The translations under genes were made by a program, and so were the position numbers. Below are positions 7,438-16,124 of a stretch of DNA of 37,590 nt, piece after piece. The notes beneath the pieces are model-generated. The model was not told where the DNA came from, searched no databases, and saw nothing but the letters and a program-made list of their open reading frames with translations. Origin of the DNA: Bacteroidales bacterium (GTDB lineage Bacteria > Bacteroidota > Bacteroidia > Bacteroidales > Bacteroidaceae); the NCBI GenBank assembly GCA_004555055.1, contig SFJN01000024.1:1-37590 (forward strand). Direction: 5' to 3'. The first letter of the stretch is position 1. Every line of letters begins with the position of its first letter.

Positions 7438-8754
7438 ATGATTTTCCACGCCTTACCCCCCAAGGATGTCGCCGCCGACGCACGTTTCGAAATCCTGATG
7501 CAGGAAATGGACGGCAAGCACGAAATCCGCCGCAGGAAACGTACACTGCCCGCAGAATGGGCGCCACAGAGCGCCATACAACTGACGTGGCCACACAGCG
7601 GAACAGACTGGGCACCGATGCTACCGGAAGTAACGGAATGCTATCTGAAAATGGCTTTCGAGATGGCATCGCGACAGCCGCTACTCATCGTCACACCGGA
7701 ACCGGAAAACCTTCAGCAACTGCTGGAACAACGGTTGCCGGCAAATGTGCTGGAGAACATCTGCATCGTCAAAGCCGAGACCGACGACACCTGGGCACGC
7801 GACCACGGATTCATCACCGTCGAGGATACCGACGGATGGCATCTGCTCGATTTCCGATTCAACGGATGGGGCGGAAAGTTTGAGGCACAGCACGACAATG
7901 CCATCAACGCCGAACTCTACCGCCAGGGAGTGCTGCAGGGGCACTATGACAATTGCCTCGATTTCGAACTCGAAGGCGGATCCATCGAGAGCGACGGCGC
8001 CGGCACCATCCTCACCACCGCAGAATGTCTGCTTAATCCCAACCGACGACAAGCCGAGAGCCATCAAGTTTACTTGAATGGCCGAGGCGCGAAGGAGGAA
8101 GGCGAAGTCAACCGACGACAAGCCGAGAGCAAGTCAAGCTTGCTTGAACTATGCCGAGGCGCGAAGGAGGAAGGCGAAGCCATGGAGGAAGGCGAGGCCA
8201 ACCGCAGGCATGCGGGAGACGCCGTGCCGCAGGTCGACAAGGCAGCCGTGGAACGGATACTGCAGGAACGCCTGGGAGCACAGCGCATCCTATGGCTCCA
8301 CCACGGTTATCTCGCAGGCGACGACACCGACAGCCACATCGACACGCTGGCACGGCTTTGTCCCGACAATACCATACTCTACGTCAGATGCGATGACAGC
8401 AACGACGAACACTATCCTGAACTCAAAGCCATGGAAGCAGAACTCACGGCTCTGCGTACTGCCGAAGGCAAACCCTTCAGGCTCATCCCGCTGCCTATGG
8501 CCAAACCTTGCGTGGAGAACGGCGAACGACTGCCGGCAACATATGCCAACTTCCTCGTCATGAACACTGCGGTGCTCGTACCCACATATGCACAGGAGAA
8601 CGACGCACTTGCCCTACGCAGGGTGGCAGAGGCCTTCCCCGGACGTGATGTCGTGGGCATCGACTGCCGACCGCTGATTGTGCAGCATGGCAGCCTGCAC
8701 TGTTGCACCATGCAATATCCACGTGGCGTATACCGCATACCCCATGCAGAATAA
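7438..8754 (+). CDS. aguA: Agmatine deiminase with an internal double repeat insertion
   Basis: A 438-residue cytosolic enzyme of the peptidyl-arginine-deiminase-like guanidino hydrolases, expected to turn agmatine into N-carbamoylputrescine and ammonia. Motifs in order: TWARDHGFI, DFRFNGWGGKF, ELEGGSIESDG, TTAECLLNPNRR, GDDTDSHIDTLARL, ANFLVMNTAVLVPTY, and QHGSLHCCTMQYP, which holds the catalytic Cys. Family members are about 350-380 residues; the excess is residues 203-255, two tandem copies of palindromic repeat A directly after CLLNPN. Removing them restores NPNRRHAGDAVPQ leading into a normal helix. All catalytic motifs are intact, so the enzyme may still work if the loop is tolerated. 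The start at 7438 is uncertain; ATG at 7498 or 7507 is also possible. Confidence 0.9.
   Translation: MIFHALPPKDVAADARFEILMQEMDGKHEIRRRKRTLPAEWAPQSAIQLTWPHSGTDWAPMLPEVTECYLKMAFEMASRQPLLIVTPEPENLQQLLEQRLPANVLENICIVKAETDDTWARDHGFITVEDTDGWHLLDFRFNGWGGKFEAQHDNAINAELYRQGVLQGHYDNCLDFELEGGSIESDGAGTILTTAECLLNPNRRQAESHQVYLNGRGAKEEGEVNRRQAESKSSLLELCRGAKEEGEAMEEGEANRRHAGDAVPQVDKAAVERILQERLGAQRILWLHHGYLAGDDTDSHIDTLARLCPDNTILYVRCDDSNDEHYPELKAMEAELTALRTAEGKPFRLIPLPMAKPCVENGERLPATYANFLVMNTAVLVPTYAQENDALALRRVAEAFPGRDVVGIDCRPLIVQHGSLHCCTMQYPRGVYRIPHAE
8044..8202 (+). repeat. Two tandem copies of palindromic repeat A in frame in the agmatine deiminase gene
   Basis: Unit 1 is 69 bp (8044-8112) and unit 2 is 90 bp (8113-8202). 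Both begin with CGACGACAAGCCGAGAGC and end at an AAC codon. Unit 2 has an extra 18 bp made by duplicating GAGGAAGGCGA(A/G)GCC. Unit 1's hairpin has arms CCATCAAGT and ACTTGAATGG around TT; unit 2 has AGTCAAGC and GCTTGAACT around TT. The stem sequences differ, yet both pair fully and keep the same bulged A. All 53 codons are sense codons. Confidence 0.92.
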
Positions 8755-8847
8755 GGCCCGACGCGTTTTTCATGCAGCAACAGCCGCATGCCTTCTCCCC
8801 CATATCCAGGTAACAACAATCAGGAAAAAACTACTCACGGCCAGGAA

Positions 8848-9288
8848 ATGCCCCACATGGACCTCCATACATCCACCCATTACGACGAAGAACTCACATC
8901 CGCCGGCATCCGCGTCACCGCACTCCGCAGTCTGATATGGCGCACACTGCGGCAACAGATGCGCAATGCATTCTCGCTTGCCGATGTGGAAGACCTGCTC
9001 TTCACGGTCGACAAGTCAACCGTCTTCCGCACACTTACCCTGTTTTCCGAAGCACAACTCCTGCATCTCATCGACGACGGTTCAGGAAGCCAGAAATACT
9101 GCATCTGCCAATGTCACGATGACGGACACCATCACGGACACGTACATCTCACATGCATAAAATGCAGGAGGACATGGTGCCTCGACGAAGTGGACATTCC
9201 TGCGGTGGAAATTCCAGGAGACTTCATGGTTCGCGAAACGGAATATGTGGTAAAAGGCATCTGTGCAAAATGCCGGAGGATGATGTAG
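8848..9288 (+). CDS. Fur-family metal-dependent transcriptional regulator
   Basis: About 146 residues, normal for Fur/Zur/PerR. The N-terminal winged helix runs from ELTSAGIRVTALR through VEDLLFTVDKSTVFRTLTLFSE. The C-terminal half has the metal-binding signature CHDDGHHHGHVHLTCIKC and a second CAKC pair at the end, so a structural zinc is expected. The start at 8848 (MPHMDLHTS) is preferred over 8788, whose first 20 residues are not family-like; 8857 is also possible. It sits 93 bases after agmatine deiminase. Whether it senses iron, zinc or peroxide cannot be read from the sequence. Confidence 0.88.
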   Translation: MPHMDLHTSTHYDEELTSAGIRVTALRSLIWRTLRQQMRNAFSLADVEDLLFTVDKSTVFRTLTLFSEAQLLHLIDDGSGSQKYCICQCHDDGHHHGHVHLTCIKCRRTWCLDEVDIPAVEIPGDFMVRETEYVVKGICAKCRRMM

Positions 9289-9328
9289 GGGGCGGCGGGG
9301 CTTCCACCTTCAATCATAATACGATTTC

Positions 9329-11383
9329 ATGAAAACACAGATGTTACGGAAACTGTTGCTGACACTTTTGCTGGGCGCAGCAACCTCCTTCTCACATGCA
9401 TGGGGCGAAGCCGGACGGCACCGGTTCACAGTCACCCAGACCAAGGATATCTACGAAAGCATTGCCAAAGCACGCAGTCTGCCGGCAGGTGACACGGCAT
9501 ATATCCATTTTGCAAAGGGGACCTATGCTTTGGAAAGACCCATCGTGCTCACTGCCGGCGATGACAGGCCGATGGTATTTGAAGGAGACGGCGGGGAGAA
9601 ACCCGTCATCAGTGGCGGCATACGGCTCACTGGCTGGGAACACACCAAAGAGGGCTGGTGGCGATGCCGGGTGCCACAGGCAGGAGTATACAAATGGTGC
9701 TTCGAACAACTGTATGTCAACGGCAGACGTGCCGTAAGGGCGAGGACACCGAACGAAGGGTGGTTCGAACTCGACGACATGCGGGAACATGTTGCGGCAA
9801 GCGGAAGCGGACGCTTACAACCGCTGGCTGCGCAGACGATGACCACACGCCCGGAACACCTTGCTACATTGCGGGGAATTCCGGAAACTGAACTGGCTGA
9901 CGTACAGGCAGCCTTCTTCTACAAATGGGACTATTCTCGCTCCTTCCTCCTCTATGCCGAACCCGACTCCGGACGCTTCTACACTGTTGGCAAAGGACAA
10001 AAGCCATGGAATCCCATCACAAAAAACACCCGATTCTTCCTTGAAAACTACCGTGCGGCACTTGATGCTCCGGGAGAATGGTTCCTTGAAAAGGACGGTA
10101 CGCTAATCTATATCCCTTTGCCGGGAGAAGATATGCAGACGGCCGAAGTCTATGCTCCTGTTCTGGAACGGCTCGTTGAAATCAGAGGTACCGAAAACAG
10201 GCATGTGAGCGACAAGCAGTTCCGAAACCTTTGCTTTGCACATACGGCCTACTATACCCCGAAAACCGGTGTGCCCCCACAACAGGCCGCTGCAAACATC
10301 GATGCCACCATTCAGGCAGACTGTGCAGACCGCATCGTGATTGAAGACTGCGAGATACGACACACCGGAAACTATGGCATATGGTTCCGCAAACATTGCA
10401 AGGACAACGTCGTCAGCCGCAGCCTGCTCTACGACCTCGGCGCAGGAGGAATAAAGGTGGGGGGCTCCTATTGGAAGGAAAATGAAACAAACGTTACGGG
10501 CGGCACTATCATCGACAACAACATCATACGGCATGGCGGACTCTTCTTCCCGTGTGCGGGTGGTGTAGTGCTACTCCATACCAGCAACAACCGTGTCACG
10601 CATAACGATATAGCGGACATGCGCTACTCCGGCGTGTCGGTGGGATGGGTATGGGGATATTCTGCCAGCCCGTCGGTTGCAAACATCGTGGCATACAACC
10701 ACATCCATCACCTTGGATGGGGACAACTCTCCGACATGGGGGCCATCTATACGCTCGGAGTTTCTCCCGGCACGCGCGTGGAGCGCAACGTCGTACACGA
10801 TGTATATTCTTACGGCTATGGCGGTTGGGGACTCTATATGGACGAGGGGAGCACCGGCATCGTTATGCGCGACAATCTGGTATACCGCTGCAAGAGTGGC
10901 GGTCTGCACCAGCATTACGGCAAGGACAACGTTGTCACAAACAACATCTTCGCACACAGCATCCTTCAGCAACTGCAGCTCACACGCAAGGAGGACCACC
11001 GTTCGATGACGTTCACCCACAACATTGTGTCTGTCAACCAAGGAAACATTTTCAAAGGAGCATGGGACAAGGCAAGTGTGGATATGGACTACAACTGCTA
11101 CTACGACGAGACCTTGACCGGGAACGCATATTGCGGCAAGACCTTCGCAGAATGGAAAAAGCGGAAGGAACCACATAGCGTATGCGAGAGTCCGATGTTC
11201 CGCAACCCCGCACAGGGAGACTTTACATTCACCTCCCTGCGCACTGCCAAAGCCATCGGTTTCAAGCCTTTCGACACTTCCCAGGCCGGAGTATACGGTG
11301 ACGACGTTTGGAAAGACAAAGCCTCCATGTCACCGTCGGAAATCGAGGCATTTGAGCGTATCGTCAAGTCCGGGCAAGAGTAA
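9329..11383 (+). CDS. Secreted right-handed beta-helix protein, GH141-like
   Basis: A 684-residue exported protein (signal peptide MKTQMLRKLLLTLLLGAATS). Residues 30-120 read DIYESIAKARSLPAGDTAYIHFAKGTYALERPIVL, the entry of a parallel beta-helix. FEQLYVNGRRAVRARTPNEG (about residues 126-145) resembles a motif I associate with GH141 enzymes of Bacteroides (alpha-L-fucosidase/xylanase type). Between residues 330 and 600 repeated strands such as IVIEDCEIRHTGNYGIWFRK and NRVTHNDIADMRYSGVSVGW follow. It is likely a periplasmic or surface polysaccharide-degrading enzyme. No SusC/SusD pair is adjacent, so the substrate is open. A terminator follows it. Confidence 0.8.
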   Translation: MKTQMLRKLLLTLLLGAATSFSHAWGEAGRHRFTVTQTKDIYESIAKARSLPAGDTAYIHFAKGTYALERPIVLTAGDDRPMVFEGDGGEKPVISGGIRLTGWEHTKEGWWRCRVPQAGVYKWCFEQLYVNGRRAVRARTPNEGWFELDDMREHVAASGSGRLQPLAAQTMTTRPEHLATLRGIPETELADVQAAFFYKWDYSRSFLLYAEPDSGRFYTVGKGQKPWNPITKNTRFFLENYRAALDAPGEWFLEKDGTLIYIPLPGEDMQTAEVYAPVLERLVEIRGTENRHVSDKQFRNLCFAHTAYYTPKTGVPPQQAAANIDATIQADCADRIVIEDCEIRHTGNYGIWFRKHCKDNVVSRSLLYDLGAGGIKVGGSYWKENETNVTGGTIIDNNIIRHGGLFFPCAGGVVLLHTSNNRVTHNDIADMRYSGVSVGWVWGYSASPSVANIVAYNHIHHLGWGQLSDMGAIYTLGVSPGTRVERNVVHDVYSYGYGGWGLYMDEGSTGIVMRDNLVYRCKSGGLHQHYGKDNVVTNNIFAHSILQQLQLTRKEDHRSMTFTHNIVSVNQGNIFKGAWDKASVDMDYNCYYDETLTGNAYCGKTFAEWKKRKEPHSVCESPMFRNPAQGDFTFTSLRTAKAIGFKPFDTSQAGVYGDDVWKDKASMSPSEIEAFERIVKSGQE

Positions 11384-11429
11384 ACCAAAACCTCTGTTTC
11401 CACAATCGTCCCCCCCACAAAAAATGGAG

Positions 11430-11476
11430 CAGCCTCCCACCCCACAGCAGTGGAATGGGAGGCTGTTTTCTTTTTT
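11430..11476. terminator. Bidirectional terminator between the beta-helix and HAD genes
   Basis: CAGCCTCCCA (11430-11439) pairs with 11456-11465, extended by inner pairs, and is followed by TTTTCTTTTTT on the plus strand. On the minus strand a run of six T follows the hairpin, so it can serve both convergent genes. Confidence 0.9.
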
Positions 11477-11507
11477 ACTCTACATCGACATCCTTGCGCC
11501 TAATGGG

Positions 11508-12335
11508 TCATTCTTGCCGGAAATAAAAGATGTCGAGGGCATGGGCAATGCCGTCTGAATCGTTGTCGAGGGTGACGAAACGCGCTGCCTCGCGGAGACG
11601 CGGAGTGGCATTCGCCATGGCAATGCCCATACCGGCATAGCGTATCATGCCAAGGTCGTTGTCCCCGTCGCCAAATGCCATCAACTGCGCAGGCGAGGCA
11701 TCCTCAACCTGAAGGATGCGCTTCAAGGCCCCGGACTTGTCGATGCCTGCCGCTACAATCTCCATAAAATTCGGAGTGGAACGGCACACCTCAAGACGTC
11801 CCGCAAAGACGGACTGCAACAGACGTTCTGCCTCGGCAAGTGGACCGGCTTCGCCTACCATCAGGAATTTTACCGGAGGTTGGGGCAGTCGTTGCAAGGT
11901 CTGCTCCAAGGCATCGCTCCCCACAACGGGCATGCCGTTGATGGCGGCGTTGCGGACCACATGGTCATTGAAGGGAGCATTGGTGAGGATGTTGCCATCG
12001 GCATGTGTGACCAGAGGAAGACCGAGCCGGCGGCTCCATGCACAGACCTCGCCAAGGGCCTCGGAAGGCAGACAGCAGCGATAGAGCAATGCACCGTCCA
12101 TAGCCCTGGAAACCTCACCGCCATTGTACGCCATGATATACCCTCCCCGCGATGCCAGGCGCAACTCTTGGGCTATGGGAGCAATGCCTTCCGGCGGACG
12201 GCCACTGGCTATGATGAGCTTTACGCCCTGCTCCTGGGCGGCATAGAGGGCCTGCAGGGTGCGGGGGGTGATGTGCTTGCTGCTGTCGGTGAGTGTGCCG
12301 TCAAGGTCGAGGGCTATAAATTTTATAGTGTCCAT
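11508..12335 (-). CDS. HAD-superfamily (Cof/YidA-like) phosphatase
   Basis: 275 residues from the Met at 12335. Motif I is FIALDLDGTLTDSSK with the nucleophile Asp; motif II is ASGR; the C2-type cap fills residues 85-190; motif III/IV is KSGALKRIL...FGDGDNDLGMI. This is the Cof subfamily, cytosolic phosphatases for sugar phosphates or similar small molecules; the substrate is not predictable. A longer open frame to 12386 exists but runs into the upstream gene. The chosen start overlaps the upstream phosphoesterase by 13 bases, suggesting translational coupling. Confidence 0.9.
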   Translation of the reverse strand: MDTIKFIALDLDGTLTDSSKHITPRTLQALYAAQEQGVKLIIASGRPPEGIAPIAQELRLASRGGYIMAYNGGEVSRAMDGALLYRCCLPSEALGEVCAWSRRLGLPLVTHADGNILTNAPFNDHVVRNAAINGMPVVGSDALEQTLQRLPQPPVKFLMVGEAGPLAEAERLLQSVFAGRLEVCRSTPNFMEIVAAGIDKSGALKRILQVEDASPAQLMAFGDGDNDLGMIRYAGMGIAMANATPRLREAARFVTLDNDSDGIAHALDIFYFRQE

Positions 12336-12865
12336 TGGCTGATGATGCTCCCGGAGAGATGATGGATGCTGAATGTACCGTCGCAAAGGGTAGCAAAGGT
12401 GGGAGGATTGCCGCCCTTGGGAAAGGTAGGGCTACCGGGATTGACGACCAACGTGCCGTCGGTGGCCTGCGTAAAACCCTGAAGATGGGTATGACCGTGG
12501 ATGATGGCATCGTAACGCCCATGGGGAAGTGCCCCGGCATGATAGTGATGACCGTGCGTCAGGAAGTAACGATGCCCGCCATCGGCAAGGATGGCATAGG
12601 TGGCCATAATGTCGAAATGGAGCAACATCTGGTCGACCTCGGCATCGCAGTTTCCACGAACGGCAATGATTTCACCGGCATGGGCATTGAGGAGTTCCAC
12701 CACCCGCGGAGCATTCATGCCTTCCGGTACACTGTTACGGGGACCGTAATAGAGGATGTCGCCCAAAAGAAGCAACTGGTCATAGTGGCCGGCATCGTAA
12801 AAACGGAGTATTTCTTCCAATGGGCCTGGGGCTCCGTGAAGGTCGGAAGCTATAAGATAGCGCAT
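12323..12865 (-). CDS. yfcE: YfcE-family calcineurin-like phosphodiesterase
   Basis: 180 residues from MRYLIASDLHG. Metal-binding motifs are all present: SDLHG, LGDILYYGPRN, VRGNCDAEVDQ, THGHHY, HGHTH and VNPGSPTFPK. Length and motif order match E. coli YfcE, a manganese-dependent phosphodiesterase of unknown natural substrate. The upstream extension to 12949 lacks family similarity, so the start at 12865 is preferred. It overlaps the HAD gene and follows tonB by about 93 bases; the three may form one transcript. Confidence 0.92.
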   Translation of the reverse strand: MRYLIASDLHGAPGPLEEILRFYDAGHYDQLLLLGDILYYGPRNSVPEGMNAPRVVELLNAHAGEIIAVRGNCDAEVDQMLLHFDIMATYAILADGGHRYFLTHGHHYHAGALPHGRYDAIIHGHTHLQGFTQATDGTLVVNPGSPTFPKGGNPPTFATLCDGTFSIHHLSGSIISQWTL

Positions 12866-12958
12866 ATCAAAAAAACGTTTGGTATGGGGGGCATATGGTT
12901 TAGGGGCATACCTATGACTATGGGAATGCCGCCAAAGCGAGAAAGGCAAAGGTTGTGG

Positions 12959-13753
12959 CTATCGCAGTTGGAAGTGATAAGGCACGGTAATGCGGGTGCA
13001 GGTAGGGCATCCGTTCATGGTACCAGGTTTCCATTGCGGCATTTCGCGCACCGCCTTCATCACAGCAGCATCAAGAATGGGATGCAGTTTGCGCGTTAGT
13101 TGAGGTTCGAGTACACGTCCCTCCGTATCAATAATGAAACTTACTTCCACATCGCCCTCAATCTTATCTTTTATGGCCCGCTCGCTATAGATGCAATGGG
13201 TGTCAAGGAACCGGATAAGCGCCTTCAGCCCACCAGGAAAGACAGGCATTTCTTCCACTGCTTTTGTCGGAATCAACTGCGGGCCTTCCACAGGGAGCGT
13301 TTCATCTGCCTGCTGATGGTCGGCGGCACGGTCGGTAATGGTGTTTTCGGGCACGAAATCGCCCTCATCGGGACCCTTGATACCTATCTCCGTCGACTGA
13401 AGTTCTGGAACGGCATCGTCCACAACCTCCGGGATGTCGTCCACGGCATCGGGCGAGGCATGCGGCACCGCCCTGCGACCGGTGGAAACATAGCGCTCCG
13501 TTTCATCGCGAAGCGGAGCAAGTTGTACCACATGCTGCATCTCTTCGGCCACACGGTTTATGGCCCGCCCGGCAAAGACCATGACAACTATCAAAAGAAG
13601 CGTAATCAACAGGAAAACACCCCCCACCACCATCAGGGCAAACCGATAGCGACGTCCTGCGCGGGCACGCAGGACGTAAGCCCCGTAAGCACGGTTGCGG
13701 CCTTCGAAGACCATATCGCACCATGCACGGCTATATAAAGGTGACACTTTCAT
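12959..13753 (-). CDS. tonB: Energy transducer TonB
   Basis: 264 residues. The N-terminus has the Bacteroidetes TonB pattern VFEGRNRAYGAYVLRARAGR before a single membrane helix at about residues 36-62 (FALMVVGGVFLLITLLLIVV). A charged, Pro-poor periplasmic linker follows, then a TonB C-terminal domain (about 180-264): FPGGLKALIRFLDTH, EGDVEVSFIIDTEGRV, AVREMPQWKPG and a final PYHFQLR. It links the inner-membrane ExbBD motor to TonB-dependent receptors such as the one at 4217-6736. No exbB or exbD is in the window. Confidence 0.9.
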   Translation of the reverse strand: MKVSPLYSRAWCDMVFEGRNRAYGAYVLRARAGRRYRFALMVVGGVFLLITLLLIVVMVFAGRAINRVAEEMQHVVQLAPLRDETERYVSTGRRAVPHASPDAVDDIPEVVDDAVPELQSTEIGIKGPDEGDFVPENTITDRAADHQQADETLPVEGPQLIPTKAVEEMPVFPGGLKALIRFLDTHCIYSERAIKDKIEGDVEVSFIIDTEGRVLEPQLTRKLHPILDAAVMKAVREMPQWKPGTMNGCPTCTRITVPYHFQLR

Positions 13754-14051
13754 GATTCAAGGGGGGAGGCATATGCAACCCATGCCTCTTCCATTTGAAG
13801 GAGACACACACCGGAATGCACATAAAAAAGACATTTCTCCGACACAGCCCAATCCTCCTGACAGAAAAGACAACGTTCCAACAGCCAGAGCAGTCATACA
13901 CAGGAGAGACTGCAGGGTGTGAACTTTTTGACAACTCACCGCGGCGTTTTCGCTAACGCTACGGCTTTGTTGCCGGTTTTTGTCCGCTTTTATAGTGCAA
14001 AAATACAGCGGATTTCCAAATTATATCGTAATTTTGTCGCATTATTTGAAG
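13754..14051. other. Divergent intergenic region between tonB and porQ
   Basis: 298 bases without a convincing gene; the short open frames have no protein-like composition. It holds the porQ promoter near its right end and a small GCGTT/AACGC hairpin near 13948-13963. I could not see a convincing TAnnTTTG element for tonB. Confidence 0.5.
14029..14036 (+). promoter_or_regulatory. -7 promoter element for the porQ operon
   Basis: TAATTTTG matches TAnnTTTG and lies only 16 bases before the porQ ATG, implying a very short leader. The -33 element is not clear. Confidence 0.55.
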
Positions 14052-15068
14052 ATGAAAATGAAAAAAATATTAATTCCCACAGTTTTCTTCACCGTTTGCC
14101 ATTTGGCCTATGCCCAAGGGGAGAGTTCTGCCATGCGCGTCATGACACTCCCTACGACGGCACACAATGTGGCATTGGGCGGCGAGAACATCACAGCCAT
14201 GGACAACCAGCCGGGGGTGGGCTTGCACAATCCGGCGCTGCTGGCCGGCACCGACACCCGATGCGCGGCACTCCAGTTCATGACCTATGCAGACGGGGGA
14301 AAATGGATGGGCGCAGAATACGCCATGGCCTTCGGGGAGAGACACACCGGGGCTGCATACTTGCACTTCATGGGCTATGGAGAGATGGACGAAACTGATG
14401 CGTCAGGAAATGTTATCGGCACTTTTGCACCAAAGGATGCCGTCATGGGTGTAGGCTATTCATACCTCCTCTCCGACCATTGGGCCGGCGGCGCAAATTT
14501 CAAGGCTGCATATTCACGTATCGCCGACTTCTCCTCGGCATCGCTCGCTGTAGACCTCGGACTCAATTATTACGACGCTGAAAAAGCACTGAGCGTTTCA
14601 ATGGTGATGCGAAACATCGGAGCACAGATAAAGACTTACGACGGTGTGGTGGAACGTGTCCCCTACAATCTGCAACTGGGACTGACGAAAGGCCTTGCCC
14701 ACCTGCCGGTGGAATTCCATGTCACCCTTACCGACCTTACCCGATGGAAAAAGAGTGATTTTCTGACCGTTCCCGACACCGAAAAGGAAAAACAGAACGG
14801 TGACGGAACTGCCAGCCTCAGTACAGGACGGCTGATGCTGAACCATCTGGTGTTCGGCATCGAAGTGAAGCCACGCGAGAACATATGGATTGCCGCAGGA
14901 TACAACTTCCGCCGCGGATATGAACTGCAAGCCGCCGGCAAAGGACATCTCGCCGGACTTTCGGCGGGAGCTGGCATCAGGTTGCAACGCTTCAGCATCG
15001 GACTGGCATGGGCAAAATACCATATGGCAGCGCAATCCCTGATGGGGAATTTCGCCGTTTCATTCTGA
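14052..15068 (+). CDS. porQ: Type IX secretion system protein PorQ
   Basis: 338 residues with signal peptide MKMKKILIPTVFFTVCHLAYA. The first mature residues (RVMTLPTTAHNVALGGENI, then NPALLAG) are the hallmark of PorQ/PorV-type outer-membrane beta-barrels of the PorV/PorQ family. The rest is a series of amphipathic strands ending in LMGNFAVSF with a terminal Phe. PorQ is part of the attachment/shuttle complex of the Bacteroidetes type IX secretion system. The start at 14052 is chosen because upstream codons overlap the promoter. ispH follows after 48 bases; in other Bacteroidales I recall a cytidylate kinase gene between them, which is absent here. Confidence 0.88.
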   Translation: MKMKKILIPTVFFTVCHLAYAQGESSAMRVMTLPTTAHNVALGGENITAMDNQPGVGLHNPALLAGTDTRCAALQFMTYADGGKWMGAEYAMAFGERHTGAAYLHFMGYGEMDETDASGNVIGTFAPKDAVMGVGYSYLLSDHWAGGANFKAAYSRIADFSSASLAVDLGLNYYDAEKALSVSMVMRNIGAQIKTYDGVVERVPYNLQLGLTKGLAHLPVEFHVTLTDLTRWKKSDFLTVPDTEKEKQNGDGTASLSTGRLMLNHLVFGIEVKPRENIWIAAGYNFRRGYELQAAGKGHLAGLSAGAGIRLQRFSIGLAWAKYHMAAQSLMGNFAVSF

Positions 15069-15116
15069 CGTTTCTGGAATCAAAACGGTAAAAAAGACGA
15101 CAGCACCCATACCCCC

Positions 15117-15974
15117 ATGAAGATAGAAATCGACGAACAATCAGGCTTCTGTTTCGGAGTGACGCGGGCCATTCAGAAGGCGGAAGAGGAACTCTCGCAC
15201 AGCGAAAGCCTCTATTGCCTGGGAGACATCGTACACAACGGACGCGAATGCGACCGGCTGCACGAAATGGGACTCCTGATGATCAACCACGCCACCTTCG
15301 GACAGTTGCACCACACCAAGGTTCTGTTGCGTGCACACGGTGAGCCGCCTGCCACCTACCGGCAGGCCGAAGCACAGGACATCACCATCATCGATGCCAC
15401 ATGCCCCGTGGTGCTCAACCTGCAACGACGCATCAAGAAGGTATATACCGAACACCCCGAGGCACAAATCGTCATCTACGGGAAACCCGGACATGCTGAA
15501 GTGCTGGGACTGGTGGGACAGACCGACGGAACGGCTGTTGTGGTGGCAAACACCGACGAGGCAAAGCACCTCGACCTGCAACGCACCACTTACCTGTTTT
15601 CGCAGACCACCAAGTCGGTCGAGGGATTCAAAGCCATCGTCGACTATCTGACGGCACACATCCTGCCACCTGCCGAATTCCACTATGCCGATACCATCTG
15701 CCGGCGTGTGGCAGGACGTCTGCCGGATATCCAGAATTTTGCCCGTCGCCATGACGTCATCATCTTCGTCGCCGGAAAGAAAAGCAGCAACGGACGCGTT
15801 CTCTATGAAGCATGCAGGAACGTCAATCCCAACGCTTACCATATCGAAGATGCCGGAGAACTGCAAAGGGAATGGTTCGAAAAGGCTGAAAGCGTAGGGA
15901 TATGCGGAGCAACCTCCACACCGAAATGGCTGATGGAACACTGCGCCGAGCACATTGCAGGGATGGTGTTGTAA
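15117..15974 (+). CDS. ispH: 4-hydroxy-3-methylbut-2-enyl diphosphate reductase
   Basis: 285 residues, normal length. The last step of the MEP isoprenoid pathway: HMBPP is reduced to IPP and DMAPP by a 4Fe-4S cluster. The three cluster cysteines are visible in GFCFGVTRA, DATCPVVLN and ADTICRRVAGR. The substrate-binding His motifs are VLLRAHGEPP and GKPGHAEVLGL, and the SSN motif is in GKKSSNGRV. It is preceded immediately by ATACCCCC. It lies in a chain porQ-ispH-mnmA-prenyl synthetase-tatD. The prenyl synthetase two genes on uses the IPP and DMAPP made here. Confidence 0.96.
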   Translation: MKIEIDEQSGFCFGVTRAIQKAEEELSHSESLYCLGDIVHNGRECDRLHEMGLLMINHATFGQLHHTKVLLRAHGEPPATYRQAEAQDITIIDATCPVVLNLQRRIKKVYTEHPEAQIVIYGKPGHAEVLGLVGQTDGTAVVVANTDEAKHLDLQRTTYLFSQTTKSVEGFKAIVDYLTAHILPPAEFHYADTICRRVAGRLPDIQNFARRHDVIIFVAGKKSSNGRVLYEACRNVNPNAYHIEDAGELQREWFEKAESVGICGATSTPKWLMEHCAEHIAGMVL

Positions 15975-16030
15975 CCTTCGCCCTGCTCTGTGGCTTCGTC
16001 TTGCTCCTCCGCAAGGTTCCCTTGCCCATT
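15968..16030 (-). repeat. Probable degenerate copy of palindromic repeat A
   Basis: Read on the minus strand the ispH-mnmA spacer contains GCAAGG/CCTTGC as a small hairpin, followed by GGAGGAGCAAGACGAAGCCA and AGAGCAGGGCGAAGG. This is the same order of words as in the 75-bp array (GAGGAAGACGAAGCCAAC...GGAGCAGCGAGAGG). The match is partial, so the assignment is tentative. Confidence 0.45.
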
Positions 16031-16124
16031 CCTCCATTCCCGAAAAAACCTATAACAAAAAAACAGGAAATTGCAGATACGGCAGGGATACCCTCCGTTG
16101 CAAATCCCTTATACCCCCCTTACG

